64,000 bases of DNA from UBA2767 sp965228625. Its GTDB lineage: Bacteria > Pseudomonadota > Alphaproteobacteria > Rhizobiales > Methyloligellaceae. The notes beneath the pieces are model-generated. The model was not told the DNA's origin, did not search any database, and worked only from the letters and a program-made list of their open reading frames with translations. Below are positions 16,942 through 26,361 of this stretch, piece after piece. The first letter of the stretch is position 1. The number at the start of each line of letters is the position of its first letter. A program made the position numbers and the translations under genes. The DNA is taken from contig OZ245829.1 in the NCBI GenBank assembly GCA_965228625.1, positions 248,001 through 312,000 on the forward strand, in the 5' to 3' direction.

Positions 16942-17093
16942 GATTTGGATCCCTGACTGACTACGGTTGAAGCGCGCACTATGCGACAGAAATGCATCTG
17001 TCGCATGAAGGATGGCCCGGAGCATCGCGACATCGCAAGTGCAGCACCGGATGGTCACGGCTGCACCCGCCACGCCTTTGCGTGGCAACCGAA

Positions 17094-17984
17094 CTACCGG
17101 CTCAACTCCTGGAGAAAGACCTCGACAAGGGCGGCGAGATTGTCGCCAACGATATTCATGAAGATGTCGAACTCGTTCGCCCCGACTTCTCCGCCGGCCA
17201 GGTCCGACAGGGCGCGAAAGGCTATGAACGGAACAGCATTCTCGTCCGCGACCTGGGACACCGCCGCCGTCTCCATGTCCAGTACGCAGGCGTCGAAGGT
17301 CGTATGGGCCCATTCCCGGAACTTCGCATTGTCGACAAAGGCGGAGCCGGAGAGGCCCGCCGCACCCGCATGCACTTTGGGGGTGCGCTGCAGCCTTCGT
17401 CCGGTCTTGTCTTGCGGAACGATCGAAAACCTGGCTGCGGCACGCTCCGCCGCGGCGTAGTATTCCGCGTCGACCGGGAACCAGAACCGGCTCGTGCCAT
17501 CGCCTGCAAGTTCCTCGAACGTCCCGATATTGAGCGTGTACATCATCCCGTAATTCGCGAACGCGGATGACAGAAACGGCGGGAGCTTGTAGCCGTCGTC
17601 GGTTTCCCGCGCGTAGACCATCTCGAGATACTGGCCCCATTTTTCCGGGATCACGATGTCGCCGATCCCCATTTTGGGATCGGCACCGCCTGCGACGCCG
17701 GAGAAGATAATGCCTTCGATGTTGAAGTGGTCGAGCGCGAGTTGCGTCGACATGGCGGCATTCACCATGGAAACACCGGAAAGAAAGAGGAGAACAGGTC
17801 TCCCGGCAAGCCTTCCGACCGAGAATTCCTTGTGGAGAAGGGTATAGTCCCGGCGATCACTCAGCCGCTCGCGAACAATCTGCCACTCCGGGCCGAACGC
17901 GGAAATGAGGGCAAGCCGGGGCACGTCGTCTATTGGTTCAACCAGAGCCCTGGCATCGATTTCAGTTGTCTTTTCAGCGGTCAC
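17094..17984 (-). CDS. Phosphorylase-superfamily nucleosidase (MTA/SAH nucleosidase-like)
   Basis: 296 residues. The nucleoside phosphorylase fold is visible in LALISAFGPEWQIVRERL, LFLSGVSMVNAAMSTQLAL, IIFSGVAGGADPKMGIGDIVIP, the ribose-binding VLDMETAAVSQVA and base-contact RALSDLAGG (Asp). These motifs match 5'-methylthioadenosine/S-adenosylhomocysteine nucleosidases. A 60-residue insertion in the middle (DGYKLPPFLSSAF, YYAAAERAAARF) marks the longer subfamily. GTG start. No signal peptide. The hydrolase gene follows 152 bp downstream. Confidence 0.85.
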   Translation of the reverse strand: MTAEKTTEIDARALVEPIDDVPRLALISAFGPEWQIVRERLSDRRDYTLLHKEFSVGRLAGRPVLLFLSGVSMVNAAMSTQLALDHFNIEGIIFSGVAGGADPKMGIGDIVIPEKWGQYLEMVYARETDDGYKLPPFLSSAFANYGMMYTLNIGTFEELAGDGTSRFWFPVDAEYYAAAERAAARFSIVPQDKTGRRLQRTPKVHAGAAGLSGSAFVDNAKFREWAHTTFDACVLDMETAAVSQVADENAVPFIAFRALSDLAGGEVGANEFDIFMNIVGDNLAALVEVFLQELSR

Positions 17985-18254
17985 GGGCTTTCACATCCGG
18001 TGAGGTCGTTCCCTCTCAAATGGGTTGAATGACTTGAGGCCGACAACAGCGAGATCGGTCCGCCGTCCGCCCGTGCGTTTATGTGAACGCACTACACCAA
18101 TTGTCCGCTTCGGGCGAGCGGCGTCTTTCCGCGGTGCAACTCCGACCTCTCCCCGCGGCAACCCGCACCCTCCTTCCTCGTCATTCGTAACTGGAGGTCA
18201 TTCCGTCGACGGGCTAACCTCGCATGTCGTGCACCACCCAACTCAGAGTGTTCC

Positions 18255-19460
18255 ATGGATAATTGTGGCGAGTACGGGCCCTTGTCGGGCTACAGGGTCG
18301 TGGAACTCGGTTCGATGGTGGCCGGTCCGTTCTGCGGGCGGCTGATGGCGGATTTCGGGGCCGAGGTCATCAAGGTCGAGCCCCTCGACGGCGACCCGAT
18401 AAGGTTTATGGGCAGCCGCCATCAGGAAAAGTCGCTCTATGCCGCCAGCATGCTGCGCAACAAGAAGCTTCTGGCGCTCGATATCCGGACGCCGCGCGGG
18501 CAGGAGATCGTCAAGCGTCTGGTGGCGAACTCCGATTTCGTTCTGGAAAACTTTCGCCCCGGTACCCTGGAAAAATGGGGGCTGGGATACGAGGACCTGA
18601 AGGCGATCCAGCCGCGGATCATTCTGATCCGGATCAGCGGGTTCGGCCAGACAGGTCCCTACCGTGAGCGGCCCGGATACGGGCCGATCGGCGAGGCCGT
18701 AAGCGGTCTGCGCGAGATCACCGGCGACCCCGACCGGCCACCGCCGCGCATGGCGGTTTCCCTGACGGACTACATCAGCGGCCTCTACGGCGCTTTCGGT
18801 GCGGTCATGGCCGCGCTGGCGCGTGAGAAGACCGGGGAAGGTCAGGTCATCGACACGTCGCTTTATGAGGCCGGTTACAGCTTCATGGAGCCCCACATTC
18901 CCGCTTACGCGGCGCTCGGCGTTGTCGCGAAACGGGCGGGATCGAGGTTGCCGAACACCACGCCGAACAATCTGTATCCGGCTCGGGACGGCTATATCCA
19001 TATCGCCGCGGTCAGCCAGCCCATTTTCGGACGCTTCGCCGAACTCATGGGGCGCCCCGAACTCGCCGAAGACCCGCGCTTTGCGACGCCGCTTGCGCGC
19101 AACGAGAACGTAGAGGAACTCGAAACAATCATCAGAGACTGGACATGCCAGCACGAGCTGCACGGCCTGGAGGACATGCTTATCAAAGCCGGAGTGCCGG
19201 CAGCGCGCATATACACGGTCAAGGACATCTACGATGACCCGCATTTTGCGGAGCGCGAAATGCTCCTCGAACTGCCGGACCCGGACCTGGGCAGCGTCAC
19301 GGTCACGGGTGTCGTACCGAAACTCGGTGCCACGCCGGGCAAGGTGCGCTGGCTCGGTCACGACGTGGGCGCCGACAGCCGCCAGATTCTGCGCGATGTC
19401 GCGGGTTTTGAAGAGAAGGAAATCGGTCAGTTTTTGAAGGACAATATCGTCCGCTGCTAA
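18255..19460 (+). CDS. CaiB/BaiF family CoA-transferase
   Basis: 401 residues, usual for class III CoA-transferases: GYRVVELGSMVAGPFCGRLMADFGAEVIKVE, LLALDIRTPRGQEIV, VLENFRPGTLEKWGLGYEDL, ISGFGQTGPYRERPGYG, and the catalytic Asp in SLTDYISGLYGA. The enzyme moves CoA between carboxylic acids, with the substrate unknown from sequence. The 270-bp gap before it shows no gene. The matrixin-type protease gene follows 45 bp later but is not obviously related. Confidence 0.93.
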   Translation: MDNCGEYGPLSGYRVVELGSMVAGPFCGRLMADFGAEVIKVEPLDGDPIRFMGSRHQEKSLYAASMLRNKKLLALDIRTPRGQEIVKRLVANSDFVLENFRPGTLEKWGLGYEDLKAIQPRIILIRISGFGQTGPYRERPGYGPIGEAVSGLREITGDPDRPPPRMAVSLTDYISGLYGAFGAVMAALAREKTGEGQVIDTSLYEAGYSFMEPHIPAYAALGVVAKRAGSRLPNTTPNNLYPARDGYIHIAAVSQPIFGRFAELMGRPELAEDPRFATPLARNENVEELETIIRDWTCQHELHGLEDMLIKAGVPAARIYTVKDIYDDPHFAEREMLLELPDPDLGSVTVTGVVPKLGATPGKVRWLGHDVGADSRQILRDVAGFEEKEIGQFLKDNIVRC

Positions 19461-19505
19461 CATCCGGATCAAAGCGGCAAGCAGACCTTGGAGGATACAC
19501 AACCA

Positions 19506-20912
19506 ATGCGCCCGAAGTGTTTCGCATTTTGTTTTCGCGCCACGACCATGTTCGTGAGTGCGGTGATTGCGAATTCGGCTTGGGCCGGCGATTTCAAGGA
19601 AGCGAAGAAAAGAGCGCCGGAGCCGGGCACAACGATATTTCACAGGGTCTGGCCGGCAAGCGCATTTCCCCTGAAATGGCACCTTCACAAGGATGGCGTG
19701 GTCAACAACAACGCGAGACATCAGCCGGCCCGGCCCGTTACGAATGAAGAGGCCCGCATCACCCTTGAGGCCGGTTTCCATCCGTGGGCGGACATCGAAA
19801 CCGCCAGCATAAGCGTCGAGTATGGTGGCGAGACCGAGACCGCGAAGGCCGCCTGCGATCTGGAGAATATCGTCACCTGGTCCGATACGAACTCATTCAC
19901 GCAGGACGACCCGAGGATTGCCCGCGGGCTGACGTCCTTCTATGCGGGCCCCGAGATCATACTCGACGACGACAACCGAAAAGGCGTGCCCTGCAGCGCG
20001 GGCGAGTCCCGCGCCGGAGCTGTTGAACATGTCGACCTCCCGAAGGACCGCTTTCCGAACGGCATGCGCCTCAGAACCGGAACGATCCTCGACATGGACA
20101 TGGTCTGGAACAGTCGGGGGTTCGATTTCGTAACGTCATTCAGCAAGGAGCCGCAGGAAGGCGTACTCGACATGCAGGCCCTGGCGACACACGAGTTCGG
20201 CCACATGCTGGGCCTGACACATTCGAGCCTGAAAGTAAGCCTTGATCCTCACGGGACGAACACGCCGACCATGACCGTCAATCCCGTCGACCCGAGATCT
20301 CCGGACCGCAGGTTTCAACTCAATATGCGCTCGCTTGGTCCCGACGACATCGCCGCGGCAGGCCGTGCCTATCCCGGCAAGGGGTTCTTTCCGGGTGGAA
20401 CAGAGCCCTTCCGGACAGGTGAAATCAAAGGGCGTATCGCAACCGAGGACGGCACGGGCGTTGAGGGGGTGCGTGTCTGGCTGTATGACGCCAACGAGGG
20501 TCTGGTCGATATCGCGTCCGGTGCCGCCAAGTATGATGAGGAACGGATCTTTGTCCCGCTATACGAGACCTTCACCGCCACGGGCGCGGACTCAGAAAAC
20601 CTGACGGCCGGTGACTACAGTTTCAAAGGTATCCCGCCCGGGCGATACTTCGTGTGCGTGCAGCCCTGGCGGAACAGCAGCCTCACCGGCGATGAAGACA
20701 GGGTGACCCCTTCGGAAGGCGCATACAACTGGACAACTTCCGTTCAGTCCGGTGACACTTTCGTCAAGTTCCGAACCAAGTGTCATGAAGACGTCGGGAC
20801 CGGCGGGTTCAAGCCCCCGAGATTTTTCGGCAGAACGGATCGCATGCGGCCGGTCGCGGTTGTCAGCGGCAAGACAACGACCGACGTCAACATCTCCGTC
20901 AAACCGCGTTGA
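19506..20912 (+). CDS. Secreted matrixin-type zinc metalloprotease with carboxypeptidase-regulatory-like domain
   Basis: 468 residues from an ATG preceded by GGAGG. The signal peptide ends ANSAWA. The zinc site HEFGHMLGLTH (229-239) is the metzincin motif, preceded by the PLKWHLHKDGVVNNN strand and the FHPWADI segment of matrixins. From about residue 315 (GEIKGRIATEDGTGVEGVRV) a carboxypeptidase-regulatory-like beta domain follows. It ends GKTTTDVNISV. Probably an extracellular protease with an adhesion-like C-terminal domain. The TTG at 19488 is a less likely start. Confidence 0.88.
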   Translation: MRPKCFAFCFRATTMFVSAVIANSAWAGDFKEAKKRAPEPGTTIFHRVWPASAFPLKWHLHKDGVVNNNARHQPARPVTNEEARITLEAGFHPWADIETASISVEYGGETETAKAACDLENIVTWSDTNSFTQDDPRIARGLTSFYAGPEIILDDDNRKGVPCSAGESRAGAVEHVDLPKDRFPNGMRLRTGTILDMDMVWNSRGFDFVTSFSKEPQEGVLDMQALATHEFGHMLGLTHSSLKVSLDPHGTNTPTMTVNPVDPRSPDRRFQLNMRSLGPDDIAAAGRAYPGKGFFPGGTEPFRTGEIKGRIATEDGTGVEGVRVWLYDANEGLVDIASGAAKYDEERIFVPLYETFTATGADSENLTAGDYSFKGIPPGRYFVCVQPWRNSSLTGDEDRVTPSEGAYNWTTSVQSGDTFVKFRTKCHEDVGTGGFKPPRFFGRTDRMRPVAVVSGKTTTDVNISVKPR

Positions 20913-20987
20913 AGCGGAATCCGCCCGACGGCGCTGCGCGCGAAACGCGGCGTCGCGTGCTTTCTGGCGTGTTTTCCGGGCGGGTTC

Positions 20988-21551
20988 TCAGCCGATCTTT
21001 TTGACGTTGTTCGTCTTGACCTTGCCTCTGCTGTCGCGCGCCGTAATGGAGACCTTTGCCCATTCGCTCCAGATTTTTCCGGGCTTCCGGTTCTTCGGCG
21101 TCGGCGTGACGAACAACAGCGTCACCTGGTCCGGACTCTGCAACGTGACGATCTGCACATCGTCGTGGCCAACGACCCAGTAGCAGTCCATTGGGATCGG
21201 TTTTTTTTGCGAACCCTTCTTGATGGATGCGTCTATGGCCGTGATCAAGCCGGTGGCGAATGTTTCCGCGATCGGTTGCGCGTCTTGCCACCAGCCCTTG
21301 TCCTCGTCAAACCAGTATTTCTTCAGGTAGTTCGAAGCCAGATTGACTTTTTCCTGCTTCATGCCGGCGGGCTTGAACAAGTGCTCCTCGAAAACCTTTT
21401 CGAGGCCGGTGAAATCTTTTGACCGGCGGGCCACGACCGCGTCGCGAAGCTTCTTCAATTTGGACGCTCCGCCCCGCATTCTCGACAGCACATCCAAACA
21501 GTGCGTCACCGGGCCTTTCGCCACTATATCCCTGGGTCCAATCGCAGCCAT
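20988..21551 (-). CDS. Orphan protein of unknown function
   Basis: 187 residues starting at an ATG preceded by AAGGGAGAAG. No signal peptide or membrane segment. Helical N-terminal half (VLSRMRGGASKLKKLRDAVV), a central WWQDAQPIAETFATGLITAI, then a beta-rich half with CYWVVGHDDVQIVTLQ and QVTLLFVTPTP. I recognise no family. The spacing of strands in the second half suggests a compact domain. It lies downstream of, and on the same strand as, the large cyclase-ATPase gene (106 bp apart). Confidence 0.65.
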   Translation of the reverse strand: MAAIGPRDIVAKGPVTHCLDVLSRMRGGASKLKKLRDAVVARRSKDFTGLEKVFEEHLFKPAGMKQEKVNLASNYLKKYWFDEDKGWWQDAQPIAETFATGLITAIDASIKKGSQKKPIPMDCYWVVGHDDVQIVTLQSPDQVTLLFVTPTPKNRKPGKIWSEWAKVSITARDSRGKVKTNNVKKIG

Positions 21552-21657
21552 CACTTCTCCCTTTCTCGCATCACGGTGGAACATCCAACCGCGTTGCTGT
21601 CCGTTTTACAGACCGGCAACTCCCGATTGAACAATATTTTAGGTCATCCGGCCAATT

Positions 21658-24600
21658 TCATCTCGTGATTGAGACAGACCCGTCGTTGAACTCATTCAAC
21701 AAATTGGTTGCATCCTTAACATCGACCGTCTGAACGCCCTCATCGAAAATACTCAGACAGCCGTTCAGGAGCTCGATCGCCTCCTGTTTCCTGGACCTGC
21801 GCTTCAACAGTTGCGCGTAGCTCTTGGCGATCCTGAGCTCCAGTGCGCGCGCCTTCTGGCCGCGGGCAATTTCGAGGCCTTTCCGGAATACGATCTCGGC
21901 CTCTTCCTGTTCCTCCTCATCGCCGGCGGCGAGCAACTCGCCCCGCAACCGTTCGATCTCGGCATCCCAGCATCGTGTTCCCGGACCGTCGTCTCCGCGG
22001 TCTGCTTCCTCCAGTGCCTCGAACGCCTTGTCATGGAGGCCCAGAAGTTCGTATCCCTCGGCGAGCTGCACCAGAAAGCCGCGTATGCCGAGGACGGTCC
22101 CGGTTTCCCTGAGCAGGTCCATGCCGGTCTGCATCCGGTCAACGCCTTCCTCGACCTTGCCCTCCGCGGCCAACACCCATCCTTCGTGGATCGTGCCCTG
22201 TGCCACGTAATAGGCGTAACTTGCCTGGCGCGAGACCGACATGAGCTTTTCCACCATCGGCTTGACGGCAACCGTCTCTCCGCGGAACTGATAGATCCGG
22301 ATGGCAAATGTAAGAGCGGATACGTAGCTGTATGTCTGTGTGTCACCGCAGACCTGTTCGACCGCGCTGTCAATCAGGTCTCTCGCCTGATCGGGCAAGC
22401 CAAGAAACCACAAGGTCCAGGCAAGGTAGGAATTGCAGAATACGCCTGGAAGGTGACCATGCGTGAGGAGGTGCGCTTGATCCTCCCCCGGACGGCACAG
22501 GTCCGAAGCCTGCCGCAGGCTGGCGCGTGCGCCCTCGAAATCTCCCCAGTGAAACTTGACGATCCCCTCGCCCAGATGAGCATCGATGAAGAATGATCTT
22601 TCCTGGTGCTGCTCGGCATAGGCCAAAAGCCCCTTCGCGACTTCGCTTGCGCGATCAAGATCTCCGCGGACCAGGAAGAACAGGAGCCGCGACCACTCGA
22701 CGCCGAACCGTTCCGATGTTTCGCCGATTTGCTCAAAAAGCTCACCGGCTCTCACGTGCAGGTCTTCAAGCTCGTTCCATGCATAACCATGGACGGCGCG
22801 CAGCGCGGCCGCCCGCTTCACAACGAGGTCGAGCTCAATTGTCTGCCGGTCGGCATTTTCGTCGAGCCTTTCGAGCAATCCCAATGCCTGTTCCAGATGG
22901 TGCGCCGCCTCGAGCTGCGCCGATTGGGCAAAGGCCTGTTCGGCCGCGCGGTGCCAATACTTGATGGCTTCACGGACCGCCTCGCCTTGCGAGTAATGCC
23001 TGGCGATTTCTTCTTCGGCGACGCCACTGTCACTCCCCTGGCGTTTTCTGAGTCCCTCCGCGATCAGGAAATGGACCTTCTTGCGTGTGCGTCTCGGCAG
23101 AGAACTATACGCAGCGTCCTGGAGAAGCGCATGCTTGAAGACATAAATCGTTTCGGCGCCCGATGCCCGTTCGAAAATGATCTCCGAGTTCGTCAGATTC
23201 GCCAGACTGTCGCTCAGTTCCTGTTCCGGCAGGTTCGAAACCTCCTGCAGCAGGCTACGGGTGAACTCACGGCCAATCACCGCTCCGAGCTGAACGACCC
23301 TCTTTGCGGAACCAAGCTGATCGAGACGGGCCATGAGCGCGCCTTGAATCGAACTTGGAATGCCAACTGAACTTGCTGCCACATTCACGGGGACGTTTCC
23401 GCCGTTTGCCTCCGGGAGCTGCTGGGACGTGAGCAATCCCTTGGTCAACTCCTCCGCGAACAGAGGAATTCCCTCCGCCTTTTGCAGGACGATCGCCGCA
23501 ACGGCGGCCGGCAAGGCATGTCCCTTGGCCGACTCCGCTATGAGCTGCTTGATCGCGGGTTTGCCGAGCTTGCGCAGTTCGCACTGCGTGACATGCGGTT
23601 CATCGAGCCAGCGCGAGGGCGCGAGTTCCTGGAGATTGGACAGCTCCGCCCGGTCCGTTCTGTCGGTCCGCAAGGTCATAATCAAAAGGAGATGTGTTTC
23701 GCTGGCCCAACTCACCAGCCTGCGCAGCAGAACCTGTAACGTCGGATCCATCCACTGGAGATCCTCGAACACGAGGAGGAGCGGTTGACGCGAGGCCAGC
23801 GCCTTGAGCCACATCTCCAGGCCGGCGAGCGCGTACTCCCTCTTTTGCTGCGGGCTGCAGTCGAGTGCGGGATGGTCTTTGGCGCTGGAGATGCCGAGCA
23901 AGTCCGCTATAACCGCCAACATATCCTCGTGCTGGCCGTTGGCGACGTTCAGCAAGCTTCTCAGCTTTTCATACTTTTCCTCGTCACTGTCGGCCGTGTC
24001 GAATGCCGCCATCTGACCAAGGAACTTGATGACCGGGTAAAGCGCCGTATTCGTGTGGTACGGCGAGCACTGATAACAATGATAACTGGCGGGGTTTTCG
24101 AGTTCGGTCGCGACACGTTCGCGAATTGTATCGGCGACACGAGATTTGCCGATGCCGGCCGGGCCGCTGATCAGAGCGACCTGTCCTTTGCCCGATTTGA
24201 TCCGCTCCCAACGGCGCAACAGGGCATTGACCTCCTCATCCCGCCCAATCAGCGGGCTGAGATTTGCCCCGCGCGCCTTCAGCCGGCTTTCGATCGATGT
24301 CTCGCCCAGGACCTGCCACACGGGTATGGGCTCGCGGAAGCCCTTGAGTTCGTGCGTGCCCAGGTCCCTATATTCGAAGGCGCCGGGCACGAGGCGTCTG
24401 GTTTCGGGATCGACGACGAGCGTGTTCGGGTCGCCAATTCCCAGAAGCCTGGCCGCCAGGTTCGGCGCCATTCCGACAACGCCGTCCAGTTCCTGCCAGG
24501 AGCCCTCACCAACGAAATCACCGCCAATAACGAGACCCGTGGCGACGGAAACGCGGACCGCCAGTTTCACGCCTTTCGCCTTGCCGACGGTCGCGTCGAG

Positions 24601-25113
24601 CTGGGCCATGGCATCGACAACCGCGAGACCGGCACGAATTGCACGCTCGGGATCGTCCTCATGGGCCTTGCGAAGACCGAATGTCGCGAGAATGCCGTCG
24701 CCCAGGAAGCGGTCGATAGTACCGCCGAAGCGTTCAATGCACGGCGAACAGGCGTCGCGAAACGCGGCGTTCACCTCGCCACAATCTTCCGCATCGAGCT
24801 GAGTCGACATCGCCGTCGATCCGACGAGATCGGCAAACATGATGGTGACGGTTCGGCGCGAGGGTTCCCGGTATGCCTTGGCGGGCGATGGCCCGGCCTG
24901 CTCGTCATGCCTGCTTGGGGTCGAAGTGCCGGCGTCTTGGAGTTTCGCGATTTCACGAAGGATCTTGCGGCGGTGGCCCAGCGACAGGCCCAGTTCCTTG
25001 AAATCCTCGTCGGTCAGATCGGGCAGTATTTCAAGATCGACATCGTTCTGAACGAAATCCGGAGCGTATTGCTCCAGGCCAATCTGTTCGAGCCAACGAA
25101 CGAGGTCTTTCAT
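21658..25113 (-). CDS. SAM domain - class III nucleotide cyclase - ATPase - TPR signalling protein
   Basis: 1151 residues. Residues 1-60 are a SAM domain (VRWLEQIGLEQYAPDF, ELGLSLGHRRKIL). Residues about 88-265 are a class III cyclase domain with metal ligands Asp95 (MFADLVGST) and Asp139 (FLGDG) and the PNLAARLL segment. Residues about 285-660 form a predicted STAND/AAA ATPase: Walker A GPAGIGKS (317-324), Walker B LLLVFEDLQWMDPT. The C-terminal 450 residues are TPR-like helices. Such proteins are common in Bradyrhizobium relatives. Cyclase activity is plausible; signal and product are unknown. The TTG at 25128 is a possible alternative start. Confidence 0.92.
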   Translation of the reverse strand: MKDLVRWLEQIGLEQYAPDFVQNDVDLEILPDLTDEDFKELGLSLGHRRKILREIAKLQDAGTSTPSRHDEQAGPSPAKAYREPSRRTVTIMFADLVGSTAMSTQLDAEDCGEVNAAFRDACSPCIERFGGTIDRFLGDGILATFGLRKAHEDDPERAIRAGLAVVDAMAQLDATVGKAKGVKLAVRVSVATGLVIGGDFVGEGSWQELDGVVGMAPNLAARLLGIGDPNTLVVDPETRRLVPGAFEYRDLGTHELKGFREPIPVWQVLGETSIESRLKARGANLSPLIGRDEEVNALLRRWERIKSGKGQVALISGPAGIGKSRVADTIRERVATELENPASYHCYQCSPYHTNTALYPVIKFLGQMAAFDTADSDEEKYEKLRSLLNVANGQHEDMLAVIADLLGISSAKDHPALDCSPQQKREYALAGLEMWLKALASRQPLLLVFEDLQWMDPTLQVLLRRLVSWASETHLLLIMTLRTDRTDRAELSNLQELAPSRWLDEPHVTQCELRKLGKPAIKQLIAESAKGHALPAAVAAIVLQKAEGIPLFAEELTKGLLTSQQLPEANGGNVPVNVAASSVGIPSSIQGALMARLDQLGSAKRVVQLGAVIGREFTRSLLQEVSNLPEQELSDSLANLTNSEIIFERASGAETIYVFKHALLQDAAYSSLPRRTRKKVHFLIAEGLRKRQGSDSGVAEEEIARHYSQGEAVREAIKYWHRAAEQAFAQSAQLEAAHHLEQALGLLERLDENADRQTIELDLVVKRAAALRAVHGYAWNELEDLHVRAGELFEQIGETSERFGVEWSRLLFFLVRGDLDRASEVAKGLLAYAEQHQERSFFIDAHLGEGIVKFHWGDFEGARASLRQASDLCRPGEDQAHLLTHGHLPGVFCNSYLAWTLWFLGLPDQARDLIDSAVEQVCGDTQTYSYVSALTFAIRIYQFRGETVAVKPMVEKLMSVSRQASYAYYVAQGTIHEGWVLAAEGKVEEGVDRMQTGMDLLRETGTVLGIRGFLVQLAEGYELLGLHDKAFEALEEADRGDDGPGTRCWDAEIERLRGELLAAGDEEEQEEAEIVFRKGLEIARGQKARALELRIAKSYAQLLKRRSRKQEAIELLNGCLSIFDEGVQTVDVKDATNLLNEFNDGSVSITR

Positions 25114-25258
25114 TACCGTCACCTGCAACCAAGGGTGCCGTACAGGACACTAACTCAATTTCTCTATATCAGGTTGGGTTTGACCGTTCCATGTAGGAAG
25201 GCCCGTGCAGCCCGCGTCAAGATAGGGTGTCTCCGCGACCCAAGTAAGGCGGGTTGTC

Positions 25259-25699
25259 TCAGTCGGTTATGCCGTCGCGCCCCTCAACGGCCATCAGCGT
25301 TGAGGTCAGGAACGCGACGAGCTTTTCCTGTCCATTCGATTCCGCGAACACGTCGGCCTGGGCAAGGGTGAGCGTGCGCCCGGCCTTCACCACGCGGCCG
25401 CGCGCAAGGATACGATCGCCCGCCGCCGGCGCCAGCAGGTTGATCTTGAACTCCGTGGTCAGAACACCGGTGCCGGCGGGCATCAGGCTCAAAGCGGCGT
25501 AGCCCGCCGCGCTGTCGGCGATGGCGCTCACGGCGCCGGCGTGCACGAAGCCATGCTGTTGCGATACAGCCGGCTGGGGATTGAGCACGATCTCGACCAG
25601 ACCTGGCGACACGCTTTCAAGTCGCGCGCCTAAGGTGGCCATCAGCCCCTGTTTGGCAAAACTCGTCCTGACGCGCTCTTCCTGCTCTCGCGGGGTCAT
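25259..25699 (-). CDS. PaaI-type hotdog thioesterase
   Basis: 146 residues. Hotdog-fold acyl-CoA thioesterase of the PaaI/4HBT type: FAKQGLMATLGARLESV, LNPQPAVSQQHGFVHAGAVSAIADSAAGYAAL with the HGG-like turn, then TTEFKINLLAPAAGD. Cytoplasmic cleavage of acyl- or aryl-CoA esters is expected. ATG at 25699; the upstream open frame has no start signal. Single gene between the cyclase and the protease cluster. Confidence 0.88.
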   Translation of the reverse strand: MTPREQEERVRTSFAKQGLMATLGARLESVSPGLVEIVLNPQPAVSQQHGFVHAGAVSAIADSAAGYAALSLMPAGTGVLTTEFKINLLAPAAGDRILARGRVVKAGRTLTLAQADVFAESNGQEKLVAFLTSTLMAVEGRDGITD

Positions 25700-25956
25700 C
25701 TTTTTCTCACCATCGACCGGGCACCAGCATGGGTACCACACTGATTGGCGATCGACACAATTGCGCGGGAAACTTGCGATAGTGGCTGGATTTGGAGTGC
25801 GTAGATGAACGCTCCCAAGCGGTTCAATTGGCGCCAACTGAGCACATGGTCTCCGTAGTGGTCGTCAAATGAGTGTCGTCGCTCTATCGGGGGCGACCCC
25901 TGCCCTTCCACTCGCACAGATGGACCGGTTTCAACGAACGATACGAAGGGCCTCGA

Positions 25957-26289
25957 TCACATATCCTGGATTTTGCGGAGTGACAGTTTTCCGCTCTCGG
26001 CCGATTTGAGGAGATATTCCTCCCGTCTCCCGTCATGTTCAATCACGATGCGGGGCTCTTCGGACGGTTCGAGCTTCCACTGACCCTCGGTGACCGTATT
26101 GATATCCGTTGGTCCAATGCCCGACCCGACATAGGAATTGTTTGGGCCGAGTTTGAATGCCGCCCTGCCGCGGCTCGGCGGAAACTCATAATCCGGAGAC
26201 CGGAAAACCGTTTCTTCGGGGGTATCTTCCTCTTTTGAATGAACCCATTTCCCGTATAAGGCCTCGGGGTTGATCTTCTTGCTGTTCAT
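25957..26289 (-). CDS. Small lipocalin-like protein, last gene of the peptidase cluster
   Basis: 110 residues from ATG 26289 with AAGGAC upstream. Reads like a small beta-barrel: ALYGKWVHSKEEDTPEETVFR, then SRGRAAFKLGPNNSYVGSGI, a GQWKLEPSEEPRIVIEHDG strand and a REEYLLKSAESGKLSLRKI close. That resembles lipocalin-like domains that begin with GxW. No signal peptide. It lies 72 bp after the M43 protease on the same strand and is probably co-transcribed, so it could be an inhibitor or partner. Function unknown. Confidence 0.65.
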   Translation of the reverse strand: MNSKKINPEALYGKWVHSKEEDTPEETVFRSPDYEFPPSRGRAAFKLGPNNSYVGSGIGPTDINTVTEGQWKLEPSEEPRIVIEHDGRREEYLLKSAESGKLSLRKIQDM

Positions 26290-26361
26290 ACGGTCCTTTA
26301 TAAGAGGCAAGCCACGTGCCGTGGGGATGGGTCAAAGGCAATGCCGTCCGTGGAGAGCATC

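Noticed and set aside
15811..17640. A 609-codon frame joining the amidase to upstream sequence
   Set aside because: The N-terminal 230 codons lie inside the nucleosidase gene in another frame and look like noise; the signal peptide begins at 16941.
18243..19781. 512-codon minus-strand frame across the CoA-transferase
   Set aside because: Shadow of a well-conserved plus-strand enzyme; no start signal or motif.
23785..25371. 528-codon frame opposite the cyclase-ATPase
   Set aside because: Antisense open frame caused by high GC; His/Arg/Asp-rich composition, no motifs, while the other strand has complete domains.
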